DNA of 64,000 bases, from NCBI RefSeq assembly GCF_000518985.1, contig NZ_JAEQ01000007.1, forward strand, positions 124,001 to 188,000. The letters are read 5' to 3'. Under the pieces are notes generated by a model. That model saw only the letters and a list, made by a program, of their open reading frames with translations, did not search any database and was not told the DNA's origin. The stretch comes from Chelativorans sp. J32. GTDB lineage: Bacteria > Pseudomonadota > Alphaproteobacteria > Rhizobiales > Rhizobiaceae. Positions within the stretch are counted from its first letter, which is position 1. Each line of letters starts with the position of its first letter. The position numbers and the translations under genes were made by a program. This document shows positions 49,503-56,680 of this stretch, in pieces.

Positions 49503-49933
49503 TTGCTGTTGTTCACCACGAGCTTCGGCGGCTCAGGAGTTGCAAATTTGCCGCCTACGTTCTCAGCCGCGATCCGTCGCTCTTCCTTCTTGCCGAGCTT
49601 CGGGGCTTTTGCCTCTCGCCCCTTTACTGCGTCCGCCGCGCTCGACACGCGTCCCATTTCCTCGAGCTTCTTGATCGCGGCCACGTTCTTCGCCGCAGCC
49701 GCCTCGAACAAATAGCCGATCACCTCGCGCCGCCGGTTGGCATGCCCGTTCTCCAGCTCTTCGGCAAAGTGCTTGCGCAGCGTCGCAACATCGATGCCGA
49801 GGGACCGGGCAATCGTATTCTCGCTTTCGCCGCAAAACTTCATCTGCTCGACCGTTTCTCGCTGTTTCAGAGACGGCCGAAACTCAGGGCGCCCACGCTT
49901 TGCGGGCTCCTTGCGACCTTTCCTTTTTTCCAT
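49499..49933 (-). CDS. Terminase small subunit
   Basis: 144 residues, very basic. The N-terminal [52 protein letters not shown] is a helix-turn-helix typical of small terminases. A lysine-rich C-terminal part follows. It recognises the packaging site and recruits TerL, encoded next with an overlapping GTGA. AAAAGGAAAGG precedes the downstream residues; the leader upstream is AT-rich. Confidence 0.85.
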   Translation of the reverse strand: MEKRKGRKEPAKRGRPEFRPSLKQRETVEQMKFCGESENTIARSLGIDVATLRKHFAEELENGHANRRREVIGYLFEAAAAKNVAAIKKLEEMGRVSSAADAVKGREAKAPKLGKKEERRIAAENVGGKFATPEPPKLVVNNSK

Positions 49934-50029
49934 CGATTTTCACTCTTCAGCCGAAATTTCGGATCGGCAGAAAAAATTGTGCGAATGCGGGGGGCGCGGG
50001 TCTAGGCCGGCTGATGCCCTGGACTTTCG

Positions 50030-50040
50030 CCCCCCCCCCC
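50030..50040. repeat. Homopolymer of 11 cytosines
   Basis: Eleven consecutive C between the divergent terS (minus) and the 275-codon cargo gene (plus). It lies 57 bases before the ATG at 50097, outside any open frame I accept. Such tracts change length easily, so it may tune promoter spacing or be a read error. Confidence 0.6.
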
Positions 50041-50096
50041 GCCATTGACATTCCGACCGCGGAACTCAAAATCGGGCGGAAATAGGGGGTGCGCGC

Positions 50097-50924
50097 ATGA
50101 CAGATGGCAGATGTCAGCTCACAGGTTCGTTCGGCAAGCTCGTAAGATGCCATCTTCTCCCGAAATCACTGACCAAATCGCCGACGCCAGGTGAACCGCG
50201 AGCAGAGGGTATCCCGGGAGCGCGCCCAATCAAACGCTTTGACGGTTGGTACGACACAAATCTGGTCACCCGTGATGGCGAGGACCTCCTTGAGCGGTAT
50301 GACGACTGGGCAATTAAGGAGCTGAGGCGCTTAAAACTGGTTTGGAGTTCGTGGGGCGGCAGCAATTCATTGCCCGGTGGAACGGAGGCTATTGAGCCAG
50401 CCACTGGAGCTGGACTGCGGCGCTTAGAAACACGCGATCCTGCTCGTCTCCGGCTTTTCTTTCTGAGTCTCTTATGGAGGGCGGCGAGTACGAAGCTGCC
50501 ATACTTCCATGTCGATGTGCCGAAACCTCGGTTGGAGGTGCTGCGTGATATGGTGTTGACGGGGAATTCTTCGCCAGCGTCAATGTTTCCGATTCTGCTC
50601 ACGCAGCTGTCAACGAAGGGGGCCTGGCACAATGCGGGTCCGAGGACCGAGTACAAAGAGTATCTTACTCCTCCTAGGATGGAACCCGCGCAGGTAAGGT
50701 ACTACCGATTTTATCTCGATGGACTGATAGTTCATATCGATGACGAGGAGACGGACCCAATAAAGGACAGATGGCGTGAATACGCAGTTGGTGGCGATCG
50801 TCTCCTCAATGTTTTGACCCGTCCATACGAAGGCTCGTATCAACAGGAGTGGATCGAAAACCTTATCTTTGAAAGCCTTCGCAACCACTTCACACACGTC
50901 GAAAGCATTTTCCAACGCTCCTGA
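50097..50924 (+). CDS. Cargo protein with N-terminal HNH/zinc-like motif, function unknown
   Basis: 275 residues. The N terminus CQLTGSFGKLVRCHLLPKSLT resembles the first half of HNH-type or related Cys/His modules found in uncharacterised phage and genomic-island proteins. The rest is mixed with no membrane segment and no recognised domain. It is the only plus-strand gene inside the packaging module, sits between HNH and terS, and has only moderate GC, all marks of an inserted moron. Its promoter should be in the 160-bp gap that also contains the C tract. Phage defence is a guess. Confidence 0.7.
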   Translation: MTDGRCQLTGSFGKLVRCHLLPKSLTKSPTPGEPRAEGIPGARPIKRFDGWYDTNLVTRDGEDLLERYDDWAIKELRRLKLVWSSWGGSNSLPGGTEAIEPATGAGLRRLETRDPARLRLFFLSLLWRAASTKLPYFHVDVPKPRLEVLRDMVLTGNSSPASMFPILLTQLSTKGAWHNAGPRTEYKEYLTPPRMEPAQVRYYRFYLDGLIVHIDDEETDPIKDRWREYAVGGDRLLNVLTRPYEGSYQQEWIENLIFESLRNHFTHVESIFQRS

Positions 50925-50941
50925 GCAACGACTGTCTCGCA

Positions 50942-51319
50942 TCAATACCACACGCCCTTGATCTCGCTCTGCTCCTCGGCCTGCTTGACGGTATCGTGGT
51001 AGGCCTTGCTGACCGTCATCAGGTTCGCCTCGTCCCAGAAGAGTTCTGGGTCGCCACGGTGCGGCTTGATGTGATCGACCACCGGGCTATTCGGTGCCGG
51101 GTGCCTGCCGGTGAGCAAGACGCCCGTGCGCTGGCAGGTGTAGAAGTCTCGCTTCAGGACGAAAGCGCGAAGCTTCTGCCACCGTGCCGTCTTGTACCAG
51201 GCCCGCCATGGCTGGCTGTCATTGCGGTAGTGGTCTCGGGCCTTCTCATCCGTTGGAGCTTGGCCGATGCGCGTGGAGAGGCTACCGAGTCGAGGTTTTA
51301 AATTGGAGAGCTTGGTCAT
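50942..51319 (-). CDS. HNH endonuclease, packaging-associated
   Basis: 125 residues from ATG 51319 (MTKLSNLKPRLGSL). The HNH core is seen as CQRTGVLLTGRHPAPNSPVVDHIKPHRGDPELFWDEANLMTVSKAYHDTVKQ, with DHI as the first histidine and the following Asn/His in place. KTARWQKLRAFVLKRDFYTC is the typical lead-in. Such HNH proteins act with TerS/TerL in cos cleavage of HK97-like phages. The cargo gene lies between it and terS, so a former HNH-terS pair seems to have been split. Confidence 0.88.
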   Translation of the reverse strand: MTKLSNLKPRLGSLSTRIGQAPTDEKARDHYRNDSQPWRAWYKTARWQKLRAFVLKRDFYTCQRTGVLLTGRHPAPNSPVVDHIKPHRGDPELFWDEANLMTVSKAYHDTVKQAEEQSEIKGVWY

Positions 51320-51405
51320 CCTCTCAACTGAATGAGCGGGGACAAAAGTCTGGCGGCGTAAGTGGCGCGCGTGATATTGCTCAGCTGCAACCAATGGGGG
51401 AGTAG

Positions 51406-51693
51406 ATGAAGATAACGGTTAAAGGAACAGCGAAATTGCGCCCGCTTAGTGGGGGTGAGGTTGTCGATGTTTTGCCTGAGGACCTTGATTGGGATGTGGT
51501 TTCCACTGAAGAGAGAGAAATGGGAACTGCCGTACATTACGAAGCCACCTACGATCTAGGTCCGAGGGGGTCTGTTACTTGGACGTTAGTAGAATATCCT
51601 ACCGGCGCAGAGAACTTCCGCCGCACGCATTGGGACAGGGTCGAGGTGCTTCAAGACTTCGATTACTATCTGGAACATACGCCTGACGATTGA
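51406..51693 (+). CDS. Hypothetical acidic phage protein
   Basis: 95 residues, starting MKITVKGTAKLRPLSGGEVVDVLPEDLDWDVVSTEEREMG. GGGGGAG lies 4 bases before the ATG, a strong ribosome site. Beta-rich and acidic with no family recognised. It is divergent from the HNH gene on the plus strand, i.e. against the direction of the surrounding operon, so it likely has its own promoter and may be expressed in the lysogen. Confidence 0.65.
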   Translation: MKITVKGTAKLRPLSGGEVVDVLPEDLDWDVVSTEEREMGTAVHYEATYDLGPRGSVTWTLVEYPTGAENFRRTHWDRVEVLQDFDYYLEHTPDD

Positions 51694-51711
51694 GATCGAC
51701 CTCGAGTGAAA

Positions 51712-51736
51712 GAGCCGCCTCTGACCCAGGCGGCTC
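51712..51736. terminator. Hairpin after the early operon
   Basis: A 9-bp perfect stem GAGCCGCCT/AGGCGGCTC with a 7-base loop, flanked by AAA on the left and AAAAA on the right. On the minus strand it would terminate the early operon after RNase H, though only three T follow. The gap 51694-51945 holds no other clear element. Confidence 0.5.
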
Positions 51737-51945
51737 AAAAACCGGCACGTTTCTCGCCTCCGTGAGCGCACCATTCTTGCATCGTCTCACTCGCTCACGA
51801 GTCTCCGACGATAGCGGGAATATGCCCGTTTTGAGGGGTGCTGAGCAACACCCGCAAAACACGCATTCCGTTATGCAGGATGGTTTTGCGGGCAAGTTCG
51901 GCGGAAAGTGCATCCCAAAGGTGGACGCGGCAGGGATGATCAAGA

Positions 51946-52731
51946 TCACACCACCTCGTAAGCAAGCTGCTGCTCGATCAGCGAACCGTTCCCGGCCGGA
52001 ACGGTTTCCAGTGCCTTCTCACGCCCGATCAGGCTGAGTTCGTCGGCGCGCTCGTTGCCAAGGATGCCGGCGTGGCCCTTGCACCACTCGAGAGTGATCG
52101 GAACCAGCGTCAGGGCTTCATCGAGCTCGCGCCATAGGTCGGCATTCGCAAGCTCCTTCTGTGGCCCGCGCTTCCAACCCTTCTTCTTCCAGCCGTGCCG
52201 CCATTCGTTGCATCCCCTCACGACATACTGGCTATCGCAGAGCAGGCGAACGGGCTCGATCACGCCGCGGGCGGCAAACCACCGTAGCGCCATCAGGGCG
52301 CCCGTGAGTTCCATCGTGTTGTTGGTCGCAACTGGATCGCCGCCGCATTCGGTATGGATCTCCACACCATCGCGATAGACCACAAAACCCCATCCGCCAG
52401 CGCCGGGGTTCGGGTCGCAGGCACCGTCACAGTAAATGACCAGCCCGGCCGGAGGGGTGATTTCCACTTGCGGCCTTCCCCGCTTGGAGCCCTTGGACTG
52501 CGTTGCCGTGGAGGCGATTCCCTCTGTAATTCGTATCTGAGCGGCCGCCTGGATTTTCTGCAGCACCAAAATGCAGCTCTGTCCTTTCGGCGGGAACTTG
52601 AACCGCGTGCCGGCAAGCCGCTGTGCCATGAACGCAGTCTGGCGCTCGGTCTTGAGTGATTGTTCGTCCAGCCCCTGCGCGGCGAGCCAGTCGCGGAGCG
52701 GATGCAGGGAGGCAGGGAAGGTGTAAGCCAT
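51946..52731 (-). CDS. Ribonuclease HI with N-terminal extension
   Basis: 261 residues. Residues 95-240 form RNase HI: VIYCDGACDPNPGAGGWGF (first Asp), NNTMELTGALMALRW (Glu), LLCDSQYVVRGCNEW (Asp), and WCKGHAGILGNERADELS (His and last Asp), so all catalytic carboxylates are present. The first 75 residues are a separate small domain of unknown role. It degrades RNA in RNA-DNA hybrids, probably during phage replication. Last gene of the early operon. Confidence 0.9.
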   Translation of the reverse strand: MAYTFPASLHPLRDWLAAQGLDEQSLKTERQTAFMAQRLAGTRFKFPPKGQSCILVLQKIQAAAQIRITEGIASTATQSKGSKRGRPQVEITPPAGLVIYCDGACDPNPGAGGWGFVVYRDGVEIHTECGGDPVATNNTMELTGALMALRWFAARGVIEPVRLLCDSQYVVRGCNEWRHGWKKKGWKRGPQKELANADLWRELDEALTLVPITLEWCKGHAGILGNERADELSLIGREKALETVPAGNGSLIEQQLAYEVV

Positions 52732-52732
52732 T

Positions 52733-52963
52733 CTACCGCGCCCTCTTCAGGTCAGGTGCATCAGCGATCTTGCGGAAGCCCTTCCACATGAGCCCTGAAA
52801 CTCCGCCGAACTGCTTCATTGGACCGGGCTGCTCATCCGACCATCGCGCCTCTATGCGTTGCATCTCCACCGTGGGCTCAAGGTAAAGACCGGTGACGAG
52901 CCAGCGATCGCCGTTCTCGTCTTCGTATATTTCACCGGGATTCCTGGGGGCCAAATAGCTCAT
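52733..52963 (-). CDS. Small hypothetical early protein
   Basis: 76 residues, MSYLAPRNPGEIYEDENGDRWLVTGLYLEPTVEMQRIE, from ATG 52963, which overlaps the upstream stop as ATGA. Beta-rich, no cysteine, no family recognised. Text of this kind (a tryptophan-containing update of field values) is common in small phage proteins of Rhizobiales. Part of the early operon. Confidence 0.65.
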   Translation of the reverse strand: MSYLAPRNPGEIYEDENGDRWLVTGLYLEPTVEMQRIEARWSDEQPGPMKQFGGVSGLMWKGFRKIADAPDLKRAR

Positions 52964-53244
52964 GCCGGTTCCTTCCCCTTCAATGGCGCGCCGTCGCAAC
53001 AACCGCATTCTCCAGCATCGACGCACTCGCCTACCGTGAAATAGTCTGGCCGGCCGTTGCATGGACGCGGACAGAAACACCCGCGCAAGGCAGCCTCTAG
53101 ATCGCGGATTCTCTGGTCGCGGAAAGCAAGTTCCTTGTTCCGATGGATGCAGAGATCGAGTGCGGCCCGACGCTCGCCGTCAATTCCGTCCATAATCTTC
53201 TCAAGTTCAGCGACCTTCGCCCGCTCTTGCTTTTGCCACTTCAT
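52960..53244 (-). CDS. Small cysteine-rich early protein
   Basis: 94 residues from ATG 53244. An N-terminal coiled-coil helix (KWQKQERAKVAELEKIMDGIDGERRAALDLCIHRNKELAFRDQRIRDLEAALRG) is followed by a C-terminal cluster of six cysteines (CFCPRPC and CVDAGECGCC) that may bind zinc. Start overlaps the stop of the 31-codon gene upstream as ATGA. No family recognised. Confidence 0.68.
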   Translation of the reverse strand: MKWQKQERAKVAELEKIMDGIDGERRAALDLCIHRNKELAFRDQRIRDLEAALRGCFCPRPCNGRPDYFTVGECVDAGECGCCDGAPLKGKEPA

Positions 53245-53336
53245 GCCGCCCCCATCACGTAGCCGATGATGAAGCCGCCGATCAGCGTGGCGTAGCGCAT
53301 CGCAACGCTGATGCGATCTTCGTGTCTGAGCCTCAT
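53241..53336 (-). CDS. 31-residue single-span membrane peptide
   Basis: ATG 53336 follows GGGAGGGGAGC, one of the strongest ribosome sites in the operon, and both ends overlap neighbours as ATGA. The product begins MRLRHEDRISVAMRY and continues into a hydrophobic TLIGGFIIGYVMGAA, a probable membrane segment. It is too short for usual gene callers. The chained overlaps argue it is real. Confidence 0.6.
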   Translation of the reverse strand: MRLRHEDRISVAMRYATLIGGFIIGYVMGAA

Positions 53337-53758
53337 GCTCCCCTCCCGAAAATGTGCGGCAGCGCGGCGTGGATCTTGGTGAGCGCTTCCGCACGCGTTC
53401 TCTTGGCAAAATCAGCCATTACTCGCGCCGTCTCTTCCTCGATCGCTCGATCAGCGGCAAAGCCGATGGTGAAGAGCTTGTCGCGAAGGGCCAGCATCTC
53501 ACCGGCCGTGTCGGCTGCGGCAACTACCAGGGTTCGGCTGCGTCGCTTGCCGTCGACATCGAGGAACGTCTTCGGCATGACGCGCTCGACCCGAACCACG
53601 TCGAATTGGTCATCAGGCTTGTAGAGGCACGTCCAGCCCGAGCCGCCCTTGACTAGGCGTTCGAGAGCGCCGGCCATGTCGCCATCGAAATAGCCTGGGT
53701 AGAAGTGTTCAATGTAGGCGAGAGCCCACTGGCCCGGTTGCATAGGAATAAGGGTCAC
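53333..53758 (-). CDS. Hypothetical early phage protein
   Basis: 141 residues from GTG 53758, which overlaps the upstream stop as GTGA. MQPGQWALAYIEHFYPGYFDGDMAGALERLVKGGSGWTCLYK at the start and a helical C-terminal half (ADRAIEEETARVMADFAKRTRAEALTKIHAALPHIF). No known domain. It could act in DNA metabolism, given its neighbours, but nothing in the sequence shows it. Confidence 0.68.
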   Translation of the reverse strand: MTLIPMQPGQWALAYIEHFYPGYFDGDMAGALERLVKGGSGWTCLYKPDDQFDVVRVERVMPKTFLDVDGKRRSRTLVVAAADTAGEMLALRDKLFTIGFAADRAIEEETARVMADFAKRTRAEALTKIHAALPHIFGRGA

Positions 53759-54066
53759 GCTGCACCTCCACCGGGTCGCTGCCCACTGCGATTGCATTCA
53801 TAGGCAAGGCGGTACATTTCACCTCGCACGGCTTCGAAGAACTCCCGAATTTCTGCGTCTATCTCCTCCGCAGAGAGCCCGACGCGCTCAAGGTGCTTCC
53901 GGTTGGCAGCGACGACCTGTTTCCAATAGAGGTTTGCGTCCTCGCCATTCTTCTCGGAGAGCTTGAGCGCTGTGTGCCTGACTTTGCCGATGCGTTTGGT
54001 CAACGGGAAGAGCAGTACCCGGCGGGGTGGCTGCCATGCGAGGAGAGGAAGGTCCTCAAGCTGCAT
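53755..54066 (-). CDS. DUF6074 family protein
   Basis: 103 residues. LPLLAWQPPRRVLLFPLTKRIGKVRHTALKL followed by YWKQVVAANRKHLERVGLSAEEIDAEIREFFEAVRGEMYRL is the recognisable DUF6074 pattern, common in Rhizobiales prophages next to replication genes. The start overlaps the end of the replication-type gene by 11 bases. Function unknown; the RIGKVR region and helical second half suggest nucleic acid or protein binding. Confidence 0.8.
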   Translation of the reverse strand: MQLEDLPLLAWQPPRRVLLFPLTKRIGKVRHTALKLSEKNGEDANLYWKQVVAANRKHLERVGLSAEEIDAEIREFFEAVRGEMYRLAYECNRSGQRPGGGAA

Positions 54067-54616
54067 TGGTCTTACCTCCCATGGTATATCTATATGTGTC
54101 CGGTGGAGCGGACTGTGTGCTTCCCGAAATTCGCTCTACAGTCCGTTGGGGCGGACTGTGAGGCATAGTTTCTGCCTTTATCGAGGCCGCCGTGTCCGGT
54201 GGAGCGGACTGTGTGTCCGTTGGGGCGGACTGTGTTTTTTTTCCCAGACCCCATCGCATGAACTTCTTGCTGGCCGGCTCCCCAGTCACATCGCACCGAT
54301 ATTCTGTCAGCCTCCATTCGGTGACAGCGCGATTCTTGAGGTTAAACGCGCTCGCCTTTGTTTTCTCGATGAAGCCTTTTTCCTGAAGCCCGTCGAGCGC
54401 TTGAGATGCTGTGGTACGACCCATGCCGATCTCGTCGGCGAGCTCTCTACATCCTAACCCTATGCGGCCGTTGTTCACGCCGTCATACCGCCATTTCACC
54501 TCGAGGTAGGCCGAACGTTCCACCGGAGTGAGGGCTTTCCATGCGGCGCTCCGCTTCACGTACGCCTCGATCATGATGAACTTGGATTTGCCCTTGCGTT
54601 TCCACTTCGAACTCAC
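54056..54616 (-). CDS. Helix-turn-helix replication-type protein containing iteron-like repeats
   Basis: 186 residues from GTG 54616 (GTGA overlap upstream; ATG 54631 possible). The N-terminal half is a winged helix, with VKRSAAWKALTPVERSAYLEVKWRYDG, GCRELADEIGMGRTTASQALDGLQEKGFIEKTK. The C-terminal half is low-complexity and encodes QSAPTDT/QSAPPDT repeats. At DNA level these are four GTCCG-N6-CGGAC repeats, like the origin iterons inside lambda O, so this is probably the replication initiator or its origin-bearing partner. Confidence 0.72.
   Translation of the reverse strand: MSSKWKRKGKSKFIMIEAYVKRSAAWKALTPVERSAYLEVKWRYDGVNNGRIGLGCRELADEIGMGRTTASQALDGLQEKGFIEKTKASAFNLKNRAVTEWRLTEYRCDVTGEPASKKFMRWGLGKKTQSAPTDTQSAPPDTAASIKAETMPHSPPQRTVERISGSTQSAPPDTYRYTMGGKTNAA
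54098..54230. repeat. Four iteron-like inverted repeats, candidate phage origin
   Basis: GTCCG-N6-CGGAC occurs at 54098-54113, 54141-54156, 54194-54209 and 54215-54230. The six central bases alternate GTGGAG, TTGGGG, GTGGAG, TTGGGG. Flanking TGTG/CTGTG is also shared. All lie in the 3' part of the winged-helix gene, with an AT-rich run (GTTTTTTTTCCC) just beyond the last one. Confidence 0.7.
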
Positions 54617-54831
54617 CCCCAAGCCCTCCATGTCATAGAGATCCAGAGGACACAGATCGCGAGGCCCGCCATGGAGGCGAGCAGGAGCCGCTCAGTTGGC
54701 AGCAGCGGATGACCGGCCTTGGCCCTCAAAATGAGGGCTTTGGCGCGATCGGCGTGGGCGTTAGACCGGCGCTGAAGGTGGAGCGCGCGGCGGGCGTGGA
54801 AGACCGCCAATGAGGAGCGGAGGAGCCTCAT
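54613..54831 (-). CDS. Small basic membrane protein
   Basis: 72 residues. The N-terminal half is arginine/alanine-rich and helical (MRLLRSSLAVFHARRALHLQRRSNAHADRAKALILRAKAG). A single hydrophobic segment (LLLASMAGLAICVLWISM) is near the C terminus. ATGA and GTGA overlaps with both neighbours support translation. No family recognised. Confidence 0.62.
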   Translation of the reverse strand: MRLLRSSLAVFHARRALHLQRRSNAHADRAKALILRAKAGHPLLPTERLLLASMAGLAICVLWISMTWRAWG

Positions 54832-55103
54832 GAAGCGCCCCCAATGACAGGTGTCAGTGCGTGGATGAGCTTAATCCGGTCGAAGTCGTCCCACTCGAAG
54901 AACGTCCGGGTCTTGGCCATAAATTCGGCCTTCGTCCTGATCTCTTCCAAAGTGGCGGCCCGATGGTCCAGCAAGGCATCGCGGGTTGCGTTGACAGTTT
55001 CGCCGAGATCAATGCCTTGCTCTTTCCATTCCGCGTCTGACAGGGAGTCATAGGCGGTGAGCGCAGCTATGTGAGCCTCCATGAGGCTGAGAAGAAGGTT
55101 CAT
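54828..55103 (-). CDS. Hypothetical helical early protein
   Basis: 91 residues, acidic and helical, MNLLLSLMEAHIAALTAYDSLSDAEWKEQGIDLGETVNATRDALLDHRAATLEEIRTKAEFM. GAGGGAGTAA precedes the ATG. No domain recognised. Its stop overlaps the next start as ATGA. Confidence 0.65.
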   Translation of the reverse strand: MNLLLSLMEAHIAALTAYDSLSDAEWKEQGIDLGETVNATRDALLDHRAATLEEIRTKAEFMAKTRTFFEWDDFDRIKLIHALTPVIGGAS

Positions 55104-55114
55104 TTACTCCCTCC

Positions 55115-55384
55115 CTAAGAAGCCCGATCAACGATGAGAGCGAAGCGGTGCTCGTAATCGATCGTCGCTGTGTAGAATGCCTCGGGGTAGATCTCCTGCA
55201 TCACGTCTGCCAAAGCATTGGCATGGTACCGAGCCCGATCAGTTGCCGATGCTGTGGCAAGGAAATGGTCAATGCTCGGCCTCTGATGTGCGGCGGGCTC
55301 AGAGCCCGCGAGAAGCTCACCTGCGCCTGCGACGGCGGGAATGGCGGCGATTCCCGAAAGGATGGTGCGTCTGGAAACGTTCAT
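55115..55384 (-). CDS. Hypothetical protein with twin-arginine-like signal
   Basis: 89 residues. MNVSRRTILSGIAAIPAVAGAGELLAG has two arginines, a hydrophobic core and a small-residue end, the layout of a Tat export signal. A short mature part PSIDHFLATASATDRARYHANALADVMQEIYPEAFY follows. If exported this would be a tiny periplasmic protein made in the early operon, which is odd for a phage. The start overlaps the upstream stop as ATGA. Confidence 0.6.
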   Translation of the reverse strand: MNVSRRTILSGIAAIPAVAGAGELLAGSEPAAHQRPSIDHFLATASATDRARYHANALADVMQEIYPEAFYTATIDYEHRFALIVDRAS

Positions 55385-55713
55385 GCCGCCCTCCCGTCGA
55401 TCATCTCGCAGACTTCCTCGAGCGCATCTTTGATCACATCGGAGCCGGCGCAGATGGCATTGGCCGCGTCCCTGCTGATGCCGAGCATTCCCTCGCCAGC
55501 CATGAAGATCAGCTCGTTCAGATCTTTGATGCGCGAGAGCTTGTCTCTGACGTCGAACAGCACGTTCTCCGCGGTCGGTTCTTGCGAGGTAGGCGCGCTG
55601 CTGCTATCTCTGTGCATGTTCAGCTTTCCTTTGGCTTGGGAAGTTTGAGATACGGGCCCGGCAGGATGGCAGTCCTCGCTGGGCCTTTTCTTCGGAGAAG
55701 AGACGGCGTTCAT
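55381..55713 (-). CDS. Hypothetical early protein
   Basis: 110 residues from ATG 55713 with GGGAGGGG just upstream. The first 45 residues are polar and probably disordered. The rest is helical (VRDKLSRIKDLNELIFMAGEGMLGISRDAANAICAGSDVIKDALEEVCEMI), a pattern met in small phage proteins of unknown role. Overlaps both neighbours by four bases. Confidence 0.65.
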   Translation of the reverse strand: MNAVSSPKKRPSEDCHPAGPVSQTSQAKGKLNMHRDSSSAPTSQEPTAENVLFDVRDKLSRIKDLNELIFMAGEGMLGISRDAANAICAGSDVIKDALEEVCEMIDGRAA

Positions 55714-56414
55714 TTGCCCCTCCCGGTAATCAGGGTGAGTTTTCGCTGGCCCTGACGCTCCAGCGCATAGTTCTTCGCCGTTATCAGAAGGCCGTTCTTC
55801 AGGCACACCGCTGCGCGATCTGGATCGAATAGGCGAACTGGTCGGCCGCCAATGTCCGCGCGTCCAGCGTGCTCAATCTGACAGCCCATTTCAGCGAGAC
55901 GGTTTCCAAACCAGACCGCGGCACCTTTTAGCCTCGGGAGGCCATGTTGCTTCCAGATCGTGCCGGCAGTGCAGCCAGCCCGAAACAGAAGCGCCCGCGA
56001 AGCAAGCTCGCCCCTGATGAGCGAAGGAATGATCTCAGCAAGTTCCTTATGGACCACCGACTTCACGATGCCGCCGATCACACGGCGCGCATCAACGTCT
56101 AGCTCTGTTGCGGTCGTCGTTGCACCCGCGACAGCGGCTTCTAACTCCTGCCAGCGATCTATGATGCGAGCCCGCATCTGAACCGAGTAGCCCGATACAA
56201 GAATAAGGCTTTCTCGTTTGGGGAGATTGATAATCTCAAGCGGGCGACCACCACCGCTAGAGACTTTAGCCCAACTTTGGGCGAAAGTTTCCGACGCGTC
56301 CAAGGCGTCCAGCATCTTGCGAATGTCGCGGAGAACATGGCGGTGCGCTTTCCCCGTCAGGCCGGCAATCTCAAGGCTCGACATCGTGAGGGGGATCTGG
56401 GCGAGTGCGTTCAT
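55710..56414 (-). CDS. Rha-family antirepressor/regulatory protein
   Basis: 234 residues. The N-terminal Rha domain is seen as MSSLEIAGLTGKAHRHVLRDIRKMLDAL, LPKRESLILVSGYSVQMRARIIDRWQELE. The C-terminal part (RALLFRAGCTAGTIWKQHGLPRLKGAAVWFGNRLAEMGCQ) resembles KilA/ANT-type C domains. Rha proteins control the lytic switch and often interfere with the host or repressor. Early in the operon behind the operators, it would be made on induction. Confidence 0.87.
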   Translation of the reverse strand: MNALAQIPLTMSSLEIAGLTGKAHRHVLRDIRKMLDALDASETFAQSWAKVSSGGGRPLEIINLPKRESLILVSGYSVQMRARIIDRWQELEAAVAGATTTATELDVDARRVIGGIVKSVVHKELAEIIPSLIRGELASRALLFRAGCTAGTIWKQHGLPRLKGAAVWFGNRLAEMGCQIEHAGRADIGGRPVRLFDPDRAAVCLKNGLLITAKNYALERQGQRKLTLITGRGK

Positions 56415-56680
56415 GCCGTCTCTCCCGTCAGATCATGAACGGTGCCAAAATCGGGCGAGAGGATGCGAGCTTGGGCAATTGCCGCGGCGTGGCTTGCGCC
56501 ATCCCACAAGCTCACCCGCTTGCCATCCGCCTCTACGACCTCAACGAAAAAGCGGTGCTCCCCGATACGCGTTAAATCTTCCCGGGTGCCGTTCTCGTCC
56601 GTGACCGTCGCAGACTGGATTGTACCGCTCGTGATCTCGATGTGGGTGCCATGGAAGAGAGGTTGAGCGCGAGCGTTCAT
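56411..56680 (-). CDS. Hypothetical early protein
   Basis: 89 residues from ATG 56680 with GGAGGACGCGGC upstream. MNARAQPLFHGTHIEITSGTIQSATVTDENGTREDLTRIGEHRFFVEVVEADGKRVSLWDGASHAAAIAQA reads as a small beta-rich protein. No family recognised. Overlaps the frameshifted gene upstream and the Rha gene downstream by four bases each. Confidence 0.68.
   Translation of the reverse strand: MNARAQPLFHGTHIEITSGTIQSATVTDENGTREDLTRIGEHRFFVEVVEADGKRVSLWDGASHAAAIAQARILSPDFGTVHDLTGETA

Noticed and set aside
51599-51949. Minus-strand 116-codon cysteine-rich ORF after RNase H (GTGA overlap)
   Set aside because: The overlap is suggestive, but the frame runs through the hairpin at 51712-51736 and over the opposite-strand gene at 51406-51693, and the translation looks non-coding after about 45 codons.
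54098-54230. Treating the four repeats as a CRISPR-like array
   Set aside because: Units are internally palindromic with unequal spacing (21-53 bases), lie inside a gene and have no cas genes nearby. No CRISPR array was seen anywhere in the window.
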